Made by a program: the position numbers and the translations under genes
NCBI RefSeq assembly: GCF_001425945.1
Contig: NZ_LMEB01000007.1
Coordinates: forward strand, 124,163-188,162
Source: Brevundimonas sp. Root1279
GTDB lineage: Bacteria > Pseudomonadota > Alphaproteobacteria > Caulobacterales > Caulobacteraceae
Direction of reading: 5' to 3'
DNA: 64,000 nucleotides
In this document: piece by piece, positions 43,316-55,451 of the stretch
Numbering within the stretch: the stretch's first letter is position 1
Layout: every line of letters starts with the position of its first letter
Notes under the pieces: model-generated
Told to the model about the DNA's origin: nothing
Seen by the model: the letters and a program-made list of their open reading frames with translations, nothing else
The model's database searches: none

Positions 43316-44857
43316 TCAGAGATCCAGTAGCGCGCGCGCCGGGTCTTCCAGCAGTTCCTTGACGCGCACCAGGAAGGTCACGGCTTCCTTGCCGTCGACG
43401 ATGCGGTGGTCGTAGCTCAGCGCCAGGTACATCATCGGGCGGATCAGGACTTCGCCGTTCACGGCCATCGGGCGCTGCACGATGTTGTGCATGCCCAGGA
43501 TGCCCGACTGCGGCGAGTTCAGGATCGGCGTCGACATCAGCGAGCCGTAGGTGCCGCCGTTGGTGATGGTGAAGGTGCCGCCCTGCAGCTGGTCCAGGGT
43601 CAGGGCGCCGTCGCGGGCGGCCTTGCCCAGGGCGCCGATGCCCTTCTCGATGCCGGCCAGGGTCAGCGTGTCCGCGTCGCGCAGCACCGGCACGACCAGG
43701 CCCTTGTCGGTGCCGACGGCGACGCCGATGTCGTAGTGGTTCTTGTAGATGATGTCGGTGCCGTCGATCTCGGCGTTGACCGCCGGAATCTCGTGCAGGG
43801 CCTGGACCACGGCCTTGGTGAAGAAGCTCATGAAGCCGAGCTTCACGCCGTGGCGCTTCTCGAACACCTCTTTGTACTGGGCGCGCAGGGCCATGACGTT
43901 GGTCATGTCCACCTCGTTGAAGGTGGTCAGCTGGGCGGCGGTGTTCTGCGATTCCTTCAGCCGGCGGGCGATGGTCTGACGCAGGCGCGTCATCTTCACC
44001 CGCTCTTCGCGCGGCTGGTCGGCGCGCGGGGCGGCCGGGGCGGCGGCCTTCGGCGCGGCGGCCGGGGCAGCAGCAGGGGCGGCGTTGATGGCCGCCAGGG
44101 CGTCGCCCTTGGTGATGTTGCCCTTCGGACCGGTGGCGGCGATCGCCTTCGGATCGAGGGCGTTCTCGGTAACCACGCGCTGCACGGCGGGCGACAGGTG
44201 CGGCGCGTCCGCCGACACCTGGGCGGAGCCGGCGTTGGCCGGGGCGGCGGCCGGCGCGGGAGCGGCGGCGGCGCCCGAGGCTGCAATGCTGCCGATCTGC
44301 TGGCCCGGGGTCACGCTGTCGCCGGCGTCGGCGAGGATGGTCAGCACGCCGGCGGCCGGAGCCGACACTTCGACGGCCACCTTGTCGGTCTCGATCTCGA
44401 CCAGCAGTTCGTCCTTGACGACCGTGTCGCCCGACTTCTTCAGCCAGGTCCCCATCGAGCCCTCGGCGACGCTCTCGCCCATGGTCGGAACGTTGATGGC
44501 GACGGCGCCGCCGGAAGCGGCGGCGGAAGCGGCTTCGGGGGCCGCGGCAGGCGCAGCGGCGGGAGCTGGCGCGGCTTCAGCCTTGGCGGCCGGGGCGGCG
44601 GCCGGCGCAGCCGCGGCGGCGGCGCCTTCCGACACCACGCCCAGGACGGCGCCCGGGGTCACGGTCTCGCCGTCGGCGAACTTGATCTCGGCCAGCACGC
44701 CGTCGGCCGGGGCCACGACTTCCAGCGAGACCTTGTCGGTCTCCAGCTCGACCAGGACCTCGTCCTTCTTCACCGGGTCGCCGGCCTTCTTGGTCCACTT
44801 GCCGATGGTGGCTTCAGTGACGGATTCGCCGAGGGCGGGGGTCAGGATGTCGGCCAT
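43316..44857 (-). CDS. sucB: Dihydrolipoyllysine-residue succinyltransferase (E2o), two lipoyl domains
   Basis: This 513-residue E2 component of 2-oxoglutarate dehydrogenase has two lipoyl domains, each with the lipoylated Lys in ETDK: residues about 1-75 ([18 protein letters not shown]) and about 118-190 ([18 protein letters not shown]). Ala/Pro-rich linkers join them to an E1/E3-binding domain ([23 protein letters not shown]) and the catalytic core, which ends [20 protein letters not shown] with the active-site His and Asp. E2o usually has one lipoyl domain. It follows sucA by 40 bp in the same operon. Confidence 0.95.
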   Translation of the reverse strand: MADILTPALGESVTEATIGKWTKKAGDPVKKDEVLVELETDKVSLEVVAPADGVLAEIKFADGETVTPGAVLGVVSEGAAAAAAPAAAPAAKAEAAPAPAAAPAAAPEAASAAASGGAVAINVPTMGESVAEGSMGTWLKKSGDTVVKDELLVEIETDKVAVEVSAPAAGVLTILADAGDSVTPGQQIGSIAASGAAAAPAPAAAPANAGSAQVSADAPHLSPAVQRVVTENALDPKAIAATGPKGNITKGDALAAINAAPAAAPAAAPKAAAPAAPRADQPREERVKMTRLRQTIARRLKESQNTAAQLTTFNEVDMTNVMALRAQYKEVFEKRHGVKLGFMSFFTKAVVQALHEIPAVNAEIDGTDIIYKNHYDIGVAVGTDKGLVVPVLRDADTLTLAGIEKGIGALGKAARDGALTLDQLQGGTFTITNGGTYGSLMSTPILNSPQSGILGMHNIVQRPMAVNGEVLIRPMMYLALSYDHRIVDGKEAVTFLVRVKELLEDPARALLDL

Positions 44858-44897
44858 GGGAGGGTCCGGGTCTCTGTCAGGTCAGTGTTTGTGCGGT

Positions 44898-47918
<3,021 letters not shown>

Positions 47919-48057
47919 CGTTAGTCACGTCCCTGAGGCGGCGCGCGCACGTCTGCACGGGCCGGCGCGCGTTCATATAGGCGCTGTTTCCTCACGGGTC
48001 ATGACCGAATAGCGGCGCTAAGGTCGAAATTCGGCGGATTTTCGCGAAATTCGATCC

Positions 48058-48085
48058 GTTTTTGTCTCAGCCTTGAGACAAAAAC
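48058..48085. promoter_or_regulatory. Perfect AT-rich palindrome upstream of sucA
   Basis: Twelve-bp arms (GTTTTTGTCTCA 48058-48069 with its exact complement 48074-48085) enclose the loop GCCT. It is 140 bp before the sucA start and 8 bp past the sucD terminator region. It could be an operator or a second bidirectional terminator. Confidence 0.55.
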
Positions 48086-48092
48086 CGCGTCC

Positions 48093-48135
48093 ACAAAAGA
48101 AAACTCCCGGAAGCTGCACAGCAGCTGTCCGGGAG
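48093..48135 (-). terminator. Rho-independent terminator of sucD
   Basis: The stem CTCCCGG (48104-48110) pairs with CCGGGAG (48129-48135) around an inner hairpin. The minus strand then reads GTTTTCTTTTG. It lies 27 bp after the sucD stop. Confidence 0.82.
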
Positions 48136-48161
48136 CCTCGAACCTTCGGCCTTTGGGCCGA

Positions 48162-49064
48162 TCAGCCTTTCAGCACTTCCACCAGAGTCGTGCCCAGGCG
48201 GGCCGGCGACGGCGAGACGCGGATGCCCGCGGCCTCCATGGCGGCGATCTTGGATTCCGCGTCGCCCTTGCCGCCCGAGACCACGGCGCCGGCGTGACCC
48301 ATGGTGCGGCCCTTCGGAGCCGTGCGGCCCGCGATGAAGCCGGCCATCGGCTTCTTGCGGCCCTTCTTGGCCTCGTCGATCAGGAACTGGGCGGCCTCTT
48401 CCTCAGCCGCGCCGCCGATCTCGCCGATCATGATGATCGAGGTCGTCTCCGGGTCGGCCAGGAACAGCTCCAGCACGTCGATGAACTCGGTGCCCTTGAC
48501 CGGGTCGCCGCCGATGCCGACGGCCGTGGTCTGGCCCAGGCCCTCGTTGGTGGTCTGGAAAACCGCCTCATAGGTCAGGGTGCCCGAGCGCGAGACGATG
48601 CCGACGTTGCCCTTCTTGAAGATCGAGCCCGGCATGATGCCGATCTTGCACTCTTCCGGGGTCAGGATGCCGGGGCAGTTCGGGCCCAGCAGGCGCGACT
48701 TGGACTTCTCGAGACGGGCCTTCACGCGCACCATGTCGAGCACCGGAATGCCCTCGGTGATGCAGGTGATGAAGGGGATCTCGGCGTCGATGGCCTCGAT
48801 GATGGCGTCGGCGGCGCCCGCCGGCGGCACATAGATCACCGAGGCGTCGGCGCCGGTGCGCTCCTTGGCTTCAGCCACCGAGGCGAAGATCGGCAGGGTC
48901 TCTTCTTCCGACCCGTGCCACAGCTCGCCGCCCTTCTTGGGGTGCACGCCGCCGACCATCTTGGTGCCGTAGTAGCGCAGCGCCTGCTCGGTGTGGAACG
49001 TCCCGGTCTTGCCGGTCAGGCCCTGGACGATGACCTTGGTGTCTTTGTTGACGAGGATGGACAT
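48162..49064 (-). CDS. sucD: Succinate--CoA ligase alpha subunit
   Basis: This 300-residue subunit binds CoA and carries the phosphohistidine. [23 protein letters not shown] is the standard N-terminus. [13 protein letters not shown] and [14 protein letters not shown] follow, and the phospho-His is in [14 protein letters not shown]. Start 49064 matches the family. Its partner sucC lies 2.5 kb upstream on the same strand and not next to it. Between them are a toxin-antitoxin pair and three secreted-protein genes; the toxin stop is only 19 bp away. A terminator follows sucD. Confidence 0.97.
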   Translation of the reverse strand: MSILVNKDTKVIVQGLTGKTGTFHTEQALRYYGTKMVGGVHPKKGGELWHGSEEETLPIFASVAEAKERTGADASVIYVPPAGAADAIIEAIDAEIPFITCITEGIPVLDMVRVKARLEKSKSRLLGPNCPGILTPEECKIGIMPGSIFKKGNVGIVSRSGTLTYEAVFQTTNEGLGQTTAVGIGGDPVKGTEFIDVLELFLADPETTSIIMIGEIGGAAEEEAAQFLIDEAKKGRKKPMAGFIAGRTAPKGRTMGHAGAVVSGGKGDAESKIAAMEAAGIRVSPSPARLGTTLVEVLKG

Positions 49065-49083
49065 GGGGAACTCGCTTGTTCGT

Positions 49084-49509
49084 TCAGGCGGGGAGGAAAG
49101 GGTTTTCAACGCGGACCGACCCGTAGGTCTGCCCGTGGTTCAGGTCTTCGGAATAGACGACGCGCGCGCCCAGCCGCTCGGCGGCGGCGATGATGGCGCC
49201 GTCCCAATAGGAAATTTGGTGCTGGCGGGCGTAGTCGATGCCTGCCACCACCACCTCGGGCGTGATCGGCTGGCAGGGCTTCATGGCGAGGACACGGACC
49301 CATTCCCGGGCCTTGTCGGGCGAAAGCGGCGACGCCCCCGTGCGAGTGGCGCTGCTGTAGAACTCGGCCAGCACCTGGCTCGAAGTGCAGTAGTCCTCGG
49401 TCAGCACGATCTCTCGCGCCCGCGCCCACCGGTGGCCGGCGTGATCGCGGCCAAGGGCGGCGTAGAGCAGGATATTGGTGTCGAGGAAGACCTCAGTATT
49501 CGCGATCAA
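49084..49509 (-). CDS. PIN-domain toxin (VapC-like)
   Basis: This is about 141 residues if the TTG at 49507-49509 is used. No ATG or GTG fits the domain start, and longer frames (to 49584) overlap the antitoxin heavily. The four PIN acids are present: Asp10 in [11 protein letters not shown], Glu in [11 protein letters not shown], Asp in [16 protein letters not shown] and Asp in [11 protein letters not shown]. Family members are RNases (often cutting tRNA or rRNA) that are held inactive by the partner. It overlaps the antitoxin gene by 17 bp. Confidence 0.88.
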   Translation of the reverse strand: MIANTEVFLDTNILLYAALGRDHAGHRWARAREIVLTEDYCTSSQVLAEFYSSATRTGASPLSPDKAREWVRVLAMKPCQPITPEVVVAGIDYARQHQISYWDGAIIAAAERLGARVVYSEDLNHGQTYGSVRVENPFLPA

Positions 49510-49756
49510 ACCGAGGCTCCCCGCTGTAGGTCTCTTCCCGCGCAGGGGGCCGCCAGCCCTCGCCCATGCGGCCGTCGGACTCATCGATGAGCTTCAACAG
49601 CGCTTCGCGGGCTTCGTCCTTGGACTGTTCCTGCTCCACCAAACGGGTCAGGAAGACGCGCACCATCTCGTTGACGCTGGTCCGCTTCATGGCGGCAAGC
49701 ACCCGGACCTTGTCGAGCAAGGCGTCGTCGATCGCGAGGGTGAGGTTTCGGGTCAT
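49493..49756 (-). CDS. Ribbon-helix-helix type antitoxin of the PIN toxin
   Basis: This 87-residue protein opens with MTRNLTLAIDDALLDKVRVLAAMKRTSVNEMVRVFLTRLVEQ, a typical ribbon-helix-helix DNA-binding module (residues 1-42). A charged C-tail ([23 protein letters not shown]) would wrap the toxin. Start 49756 is supported by the operator palindrome that ends 8 bp upstream; the longer frame to 49783 would run through it. No Shine-Dalgarno is visible, so the transcript may be leaderless. Confidence 0.87.
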   Translation of the reverse strand: MTRNLTLAIDDALLDKVRVLAAMKRTSVNEMVRVFLTRLVEQEQSKDEAREALLKLIDESDGRMGEGWRPPAREETYSGEPRFDREY

Positions 49757-49764
49757 CGAGGGGC

Positions 49765-49793
49765 CACGGATTACGTGCTCCACATAATCCGTG
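49765..49793. promoter_or_regulatory. VapBC autoregulatory operator (palindrome)
   Basis: A 29-bp interrupted palindrome has arms CACGGATTACGTG (49765-49777) and CACATAATCCGTG (49781-49793), which are complementary at 12 of 13 positions around CTC. It lies directly before the antitoxin start, where RHH antitoxins bind. Confidence 0.75.
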
Positions 49794-49819
49794 CTGCCTG
49801 ACGCCGCAAGCGCGGGCGG

Positions 49820-50416
49820 TCAGTCGACGCGGGGCAGTACGTACAGGAGCGTGGACCCGCGGCCCTCACGATCGAGGGAGACCATCCGCATCTGTCCAGT
49901 GCGGGCCATGGCCAGAAATGTAGCGTCCGACAGGTTCTCCGGCACCGACCTCCCGGTCGGCGTCTGCACCCAGGCGTAGGCCTCAAACCCGCCCCCGCGC
50001 ATCGGCGAGAATCCCATTGTTTGTCGCAGACGCTGGTCGAGGGCCCGATGATCCGTCGGCTGAACGCTGACACCGCAGAGGTCGAGCGTTACCTCTTCGC
50101 GGTCCATGCGGCGGTTCATCCGGCCAGCCATCAGGATCGTCATGTCGGTATCGTTGGTGCGCATGAAGGTCACAGCGCCCGTCACGTTGCGGATACGCGG
50201 CGCCATGGACTGGGGCACGGGCGAAAACCCCGCCGCGTCGGCCAGGGCCGCCACCTTGGCCGCATCCCCATTGGAGGCGATGCAGAACTGCTCCAGCGCG
50301 GCGATGAGGTCGGTCGGCGCGGGCGACGCAGTCGTCTGAGCGTCGACGGGTCCGCTGATGAGCACGAGCAAGATTGACGCGACCGCGCCCAGGCCGAGGC
50401 GAGAAGCGACCGGCAT
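49820..50416 (-). CDS. Secreted paralogue family, member 1
   Basis: This 198-residue protein has a Sec signal peptide (LGLGAVASILLVLISGPVDA-Q). The family block is EQFCIASNGDAAKVAALADAAGFSPVPQS (about residues 41-69), a Cys followed by an [S/T]xGD helix and an aromatic/Gly turn. A second Cys is in TLDLCGVSV. It ends STLLYVLPRVD, matching the end of member 5 (STLLFYAVPSL). No catalytic motif. Its start overlaps the stop of member 2 by one base (TGATG). Exported, role unknown. Confidence 0.82.
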   Translation of the reverse strand: MPVASRLGLGAVASILLVLISGPVDAQTTASPAPTDLIAALEQFCIASNGDAAKVAALADAAGFSPVPQSMAPRIRNVTGAVTFMRTNDTDMTILMAGRMNRRMDREEVTLDLCGVSVQPTDHRALDQRLRQTMGFSPMRGGGFEAYAWVQTPTGRSVPENLSDATFLAMARTGQMRMVSLDREGRGSTLLYVLPRVD

Positions 50417-50943
50417 CAGCGGTCTTTCGGGAACGACAGTTCGATAATGATGTCCGAACCCCGGGGGTCGTTTGCGAAGTTGAGGGCGGCGACCCCGCCG
50501 CGCGAAACCGGCCAGAACTGATTGCGCCAGTTCTTGACCCGCACGTTGGACAGGCTTTCGTCCACGTAAGCTGCCGCGCCGACCCGCCGGCCGCCGACGA
50601 CCCAGTTTTCAAGGGCCGCCTGGGTCGCCTGGATGTCGGCGCGCGCGTGCACCGAGCACATCGCCGTAACCTGATAATCCTCGAAATGAACGAGGCCTCG
50701 ATCGGTCCGGTACCCGGCCTGCGATCGAGGCGGGACGGTTCCGCCGCGCAGGGCGTCGGTCTCTTCCGCCGACAGTCGAACCCACCCCTGGGTCGCGGCG
50801 ATGGCCGCCAGCCGGTCGGCGTCGCCTCCGGAGTCCAGGCAGGCGCTCGCGAGCAGATCGACCTCGGGCGTCGACGACGCTCCATCGGCCATCCCCACGC
50901 CCAGCGATAAAGCCATGGCCGAGACGATGAGATAGTGAACCAT
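50416..50943 (-). CDS. Secreted paralogue family, member 2
   Basis: This 175-residue protein has a signal peptide (YLIVSAMALSLGVGMADGA). The family block is ACLDSGGDADRLAAIAATQGWVRLSAEE (about residues 34-61), the closest to the consensus C-x2-[ST]-x-GD-A...GW. A second Cys is in VTAMCSVHA. It ends FANDPRGSDIIIELSFPKD, beta-strand-like. It is coupled to member 1 by a one-base overlap. Unknown function. Confidence 0.8.
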   Translation of the reverse strand: MVHYLIVSAMALSLGVGMADGASSTPEVDLLASACLDSGGDADRLAAIAATQGWVRLSAEETDALRGGTVPPRSQAGYRTDRGLVHFEDYQVTAMCSVHARADIQATQAALENWVVGGRRVGAAAYVDESLSNVRVKNWRNQFWPVSRGGVAALNFANDPRGSDIIIELSFPKDR

Positions 50944-51041
50944 TGCCGCCCCCGTCGCGGCGATGGCCGCTTCTCACCACACGCTATTGGCGGACGCGAG
51001 TTTACGCAATGGTTGCATAGACCACCCGCAACCCGCCGACC

Positions 51042-51595
51042 CTAGGGGTCCTGGGGCGCCGTCGCGACGGGCCGCATCATCTTGATCGTCAGGAGGCCGC
51101 GAGCCACGTCGTGACTGATGGTCACGGAGCCCGAGCCTGGGCCGCCCGGCTGCATGGCATAGGCTCGCAGCAGGCCGTTGCGGCCCGCCCCGTCGCGCGG
51201 TTGGAGTTCTTCGGGGAAGACCATGAGCTTTTCGGAAGCATCCAGCACGCCCGCGGCGTCCCGCCACTGATCCAACGGCGCGTTCGTCGTGACCTGGCAA
51301 TGTGTCAGGGCCGGCCCGGAGATCGTCGCGCCGACCGGACCGGATAGGGTCTTCGCGGGCGTCTGGTACAAAGCGGCGAACCCCGAAGCCATGGCATAGC
51401 CGTCGGCCCAGTCTGCGCCCGGAACGCTGCCGCCCAGATCGGACAGCGCCCAGCCGTGCCCGACAGCGACGTCGGCCACGGCGGCCCGGACGCCGCCGGT
51501 CGCAAGGCAGGCTTGCGCGAAGGCTTCAGCCGCTTGCGCCGCGCCGCCCTGCGTCTGCAACATGACGGCTGCGAGGAGCGCCGCCGATGCGCTCA

Positions 51596-51599
<4 letters not shown>
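51042..51599 (-). CDS. Secreted paralogue family, member 3, translationally coupled to sucC
   Basis: This 185-residue protein has a weak signal peptide ([23 protein letters not shown]). The family block is [30 protein letters not shown] (about residues 27-56). A second Cys is in [15 protein letters not shown]. The ATG overlaps the sucC TGA by 4 bp, so a secreted protein is made from the same message as a TCA-cycle enzyme. Function unknown. Confidence 0.8.
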
Positions 51600-52786
<1,187 letters not shown>

Positions 52787-52884
52787 TGGAAAAGCCGCCG
52801 AAGCTGGGAGGAGTTGCGGCGCCTTATAGGACCCACCCCTTCGCAGGCGCAACCGCCCTCGTCATCCGCCGCCCGGCCGCGGGG

Positions 52885-53496
52885 TCAGTTCCCGCCGTCC
52901 GCCGGGCTGTCGCCGCGGAAGCGCACCTTGACCAGGCCCAGCTGATCGCCCGGATCAAACCCCATCATGAACAGCGGCCGGTCACGCAGGATCGCGGTCA
53001 TTTCCTCGTCCGAGGCGCCCGCCAGGGCCTTCTCGTCGCGGACGCCGTCGGGACCGCGCGAGTAGACCATGTAGGCGCCTTCCTCTTCGTCGTCCTGGAT
53101 CAGAGACCCCAGGCCGAGCCCCTCGAGCCGCGTCCTGGCCTCCGCGTCGGAAACCTCCTCGGTCAGGAACATGCACAGGTCCGCGTCGGCGGCCCCCTCG
53201 CCGAGGGGCATCTCGGTCCGGGCGAAGATCAGCAGGCCGACCCCGTCGCCGGACGAGGCCATGACGAACAGCGGCGTGAACGGAGCTTCGCCGTCCGCAT
53301 CGTTGGAGAAGGCCTGAAGCGCGGACTCCGGCAGGGCCGCCCAGCCCAGACCGTCGGCGGCGGCGCGCACCACGGCGGGGTCCAGGTCGTTCGACCCGCA
53401 GACGGTCACGAAGTCGTCGAACGACTGGGCCCCGGCGGCGCCGGCCGAGCCGACGGCCGCCAGGGCGAGCGCGGCGGCCGTGGCGATTTTGCGCAT
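52885..53496 (-). CDS. Secreted paralogue family, member 4
   Basis: This 203-residue protein has a Sec signal peptide (MRKIATAAALALAAVGSAGAAGA-Q). The family block is FVTVCGSNDLDPAVVRAAADGLGWAALPES (about residues 29-58). A second Cys is in DADLCMFLTEE, and an acidic loop (DDEEEG) follows. It ends in a charged tail. It is 98 bp upstream of sucC on the same strand, so it may belong to the sucC transcript. Member 5 is 10 bp upstream. Confidence 0.82.
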   Translation of the reverse strand: MRKIATAAALALAAVGSAGAAGAQSFDDFVTVCGSNDLDPAVVRAAADGLGWAALPESALQAFSNDADGEAPFTPLFVMASSGDGVGLLIFARTEMPLGEGAADADLCMFLTEEVSDAEARTRLEGLGLGSLIQDDEEEGAYMVYSRGPDGVRDEKALAGASDEEMTAILRDRPLFMMGFDPGDQLGLVKVRFRGDSPADGGN

Positions 53497-53506
53497 CAGC
53501 TAGGGC

Positions 53507-54100
53507 CTAGAGCGACGGCACTGCGTAGAACAGCAGGGTCGAGCCTTCCTCAACGCCGACCATGATCATGTTCAGTCGGCCGGTCATCGCCGCCTGGGTC
53601 ATGGCGGCTTCGCTGCGTCCCTCCAGCGAACGGCGCGAACCGTTCTCATCGAGCGTGAAGGCGTAGCCGATCATGTCGTCGCGACGGACCATCGGGTGCG
53701 GCTTCATGCCAAGCCACGACTGCAGTTCCGACTGCACGCCCCGGGAGAGGTCGACGCCGTCCTCGACCGGCACGGCGACGACGCCGCAGGCCTTCATGTG
53801 CATCGTCATGCCGTCGACGACTTCCTCGAGATCGCCGACCATCAGCATGATCAGGGAGTCGTCGGCGCTGCCCATGCGCACGTTCAGATTGGTGAAGGGC
53901 ATTTCCGTATCGGCGAAGGCGGAGGCCGGGATGGCGATCCATTCGGCGCGATCGGCTTCGGCCAGGGCCTTGGTCGCATCGCCGTTGGCGGCGCCGCACA
54001 TGCGCACGAAATGATTGACCAGCGGACTCGCCGTCTGGGCCTGAGCGGCGCCCGAGGCGCACAGCACGAGAGCGGCGGCGGCCGCGGCGATCCTGAACAT
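53507..54100 (-). CDS. Secreted paralogue family, member 5
   Basis: This 197-residue protein has a signal peptide (MFRIAAAAAALVLCASGAAQA-Q). The family block is FVRMCGAANGDATKALAEADRAEWIAIP (about residues 31-58). A second Cys is in HMKACGVVAVP. It ends GVEEGSTLLFYAVPSL, nearly the same as the end of member 1, making those two the closest pair. It is 10 bp upstream of member 4. Confidence 0.82.
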   Translation of the reverse strand: MFRIAAAAAALVLCASGAAQAQTASPLVNHFVRMCGAANGDATKALAEADRAEWIAIPASAFADTEMPFTNLNVRMGSADDSLIMLMVGDLEEVVDGMTMHMKACGVVAVPVEDGVDLSRGVQSELQSWLGMKPHPMVRRDDMIGYAFTLDENGSRRSLEGRSEAAMTQAAMTGRLNMIMVGVEEGSTLLFYAVPSL

Positions 54101-54216
54101 GAGACGTCTCCCCCGGCCGGAACTACGCGGCCACGCCCACTCCTAACACGCGAGACCGACGTCACAAGCGCGGATGACGGGTTTGGGCGGAATGTCGCGC
54201 CGACGCCACAGGCATG

Positions 54217-54250
54217 AAAAAGCTCCCTCCAGCCAGGCCGGAGGGAGCTC
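54217..54250 (-). terminator. Rho-independent terminator downstream of paralogue 6
   Basis: The stem AGCTCCCTCC (54221-54230) pairs with GGAGGGAGCT (54240-54249), and TTTT follows on the minus strand. It separates paralogue 6 from members 4 and 5 as a separate transcript. Confidence 0.88.
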
Positions 54251-54290
54251 GAACGCACCGCCCGAGCCCGGGCGCGAAGCGTGTCGCCCG

Positions 54291-54752
54291 TTACTTGATC
54301 GGGCGGATGGCGGTCAGGCTGGTGGTCTCGGCTTCCGAGGTGACGCTGACGAAGGTCACATCGCCGGCGCGGTAGGCCGCTTCGTCCGGGGCGTAGGCGT
54401 ACAGGCCCGACGCGGCGTCGACCGGCATCGAGACGCCGCCGAGGGCGCCGCTGATCGACGAGGCCAGCTCCGGCTGGGCCGCGCTGGTGATCATGCACGC
54501 CTGGCGCTTGCCGTCCGGGGCGTCCTGCTGGGCGGTCACGAGCACGCGGTCCGCGCCTTCGCCGGTGTAGGTCCAGCTGGTGGTCGCACCGTCCTGGGCC
54601 GGCGCCGACCAGGCGCCTTGGGCGGCCGCGGCGGCGGTGACGGCGGCGACATCGCCCTTGGTGGCGACGCACAGCGACTTGAAGTCATCGATGGCCGACG
54701 ACGGAGCGGCGACATTCACGGCGGCGGCGAACAACAGCGTAGCGATCATCAA
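54291..54752 (-). CDS. Secreted paralogue family, member 6 (short)
   Basis: This 153-residue protein has a signal peptide (MMIATLLFAAAVNVAAPSSA). The family block is FKSLCVATKGDVAAVTAAAAAQGAWSAP (about residues 24-51). A second Cys is in RQACMITSAAQPEL. It is the shortest and most diverged member, with its own terminator. Its separate transcript suggests it is the outlier of the cluster. Confidence 0.78.
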   Translation of the reverse strand: MMIATLLFAAAVNVAAPSSAIDDFKSLCVATKGDVAAVTAAAAAQGAWSAPAQDGATTSWTYTGEGADRVLVTAQQDAPDGKRQACMITSAAQPELASSISGALGGVSMPVDAASGLYAYAPDEAAYRAGDVTFVSVTSEAETTSLTAIRPIK

Positions 54753-54833
54753 TACGAACTCTCTCAGTGACGGGGGAGGACCGGGCGTCTCGGCGCCCGC
54801 TGGTCGACCATCAGTCTGACTCGAAAAAGGCCG

Positions 54834-55358
54834 TCAATAAGGCTGCGGGCCGTCGAGCAGCTCTTCGCCGGCCAGAACCACCGAGACGACCTGCTGGCCC
54901 TCGGCCCGGCAGCTGGCCCTCGTCTGCCCCTCCCGGCCCTCGATGCGTACCCCTGACCAGACCACCTCGACGGCCTCGCCATCCCCGGAAATACGGGCGG
55001 TTCCGGGATCCAGGGCGGCGCCGTCGGTGACTTCCGCCGCCTCGCCCTGAAGCAGGATGCTGCACACCACCACCGTATCGTCGGCGCGACGGATGGGCGC
55101 AGGCGCGCGCGAAGCGGCTTCAGCGCGATCCTGACGGCGAATTCCAGGTCTCTGCTCTGTCCGACGCAGTTCAGGAATGTTCGGCGCCGGGTCGCCCTCG
55201 GAGCCCGGATCGGGGCCCGGATCGGGGCCCGCATCCGGCCCCACATCGGGAACGACGGCAGGCGGCGGCCGGGTCTGGGCGGCGGCCGGGTCCGCCCCCG
55301 CCGACGCCAGGGTCAGTGCGATCCAAACCGCTCCGGCACGGGCTGCGAACAGCGCCAT
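54834..55358 (-). CDS. Hypothetical exported protein with Pro/Gly/Asp repeat
   Basis: This 174-residue protein has a signal peptide (GAVWIALTLASAGADPAAA-Q). A low-complexity stretch (DVGPDAGPDPGPDPGSEGDP) is encoded by a 12-bp tandem repeat. A C-terminal beta-rich domain has two Cys (VVVCSILLQGEAAEV and RASCRAEGQQVVSVVLAG), likely a disulfide. No family was recognised, and it lacks the C-x-GD block of the neighbouring paralogues. Confidence 0.72.
   Translation of the reverse strand: MALFAARAGAVWIALTLASAGADPAAAQTRPPPAVVPDVGPDAGPDPGPDPGSEGDPAPNIPELRRTEQRPGIRRQDRAEAASRAPAPIRRADDTVVVCSILLQGEAAEVTDGAALDPGTARISGDGEAVEVVWSGVRIEGREGQTRASCRAEGQQVVSVVLAGEELLDGPQPY
55199..55234. repeat. 12-bp tandem repeat inside a coding sequence
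   Basis: About three units of a GGGGCCCGGATC-type sequence are present, in frame, encoding PDPG-type repeats. Copy number may vary between strains. Confidence 0.7.
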
Positions 55359-55451
55359 GACCTGTCTCCACCGCCGAGCGCCCTCTTGCCGGGAGCATAC
55401 CGGAGACAGGCCGGCTTCGCAGCCGCTCTCACGATGAGGTGACGCCGGGCC

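Noticed and set aside
49820..50416. Member 1 as part of the toxin-antitoxin module
   Set aside because: It has a signal peptide and belongs to the secreted family; the operator palindrome separates it from the antitoxin gene.
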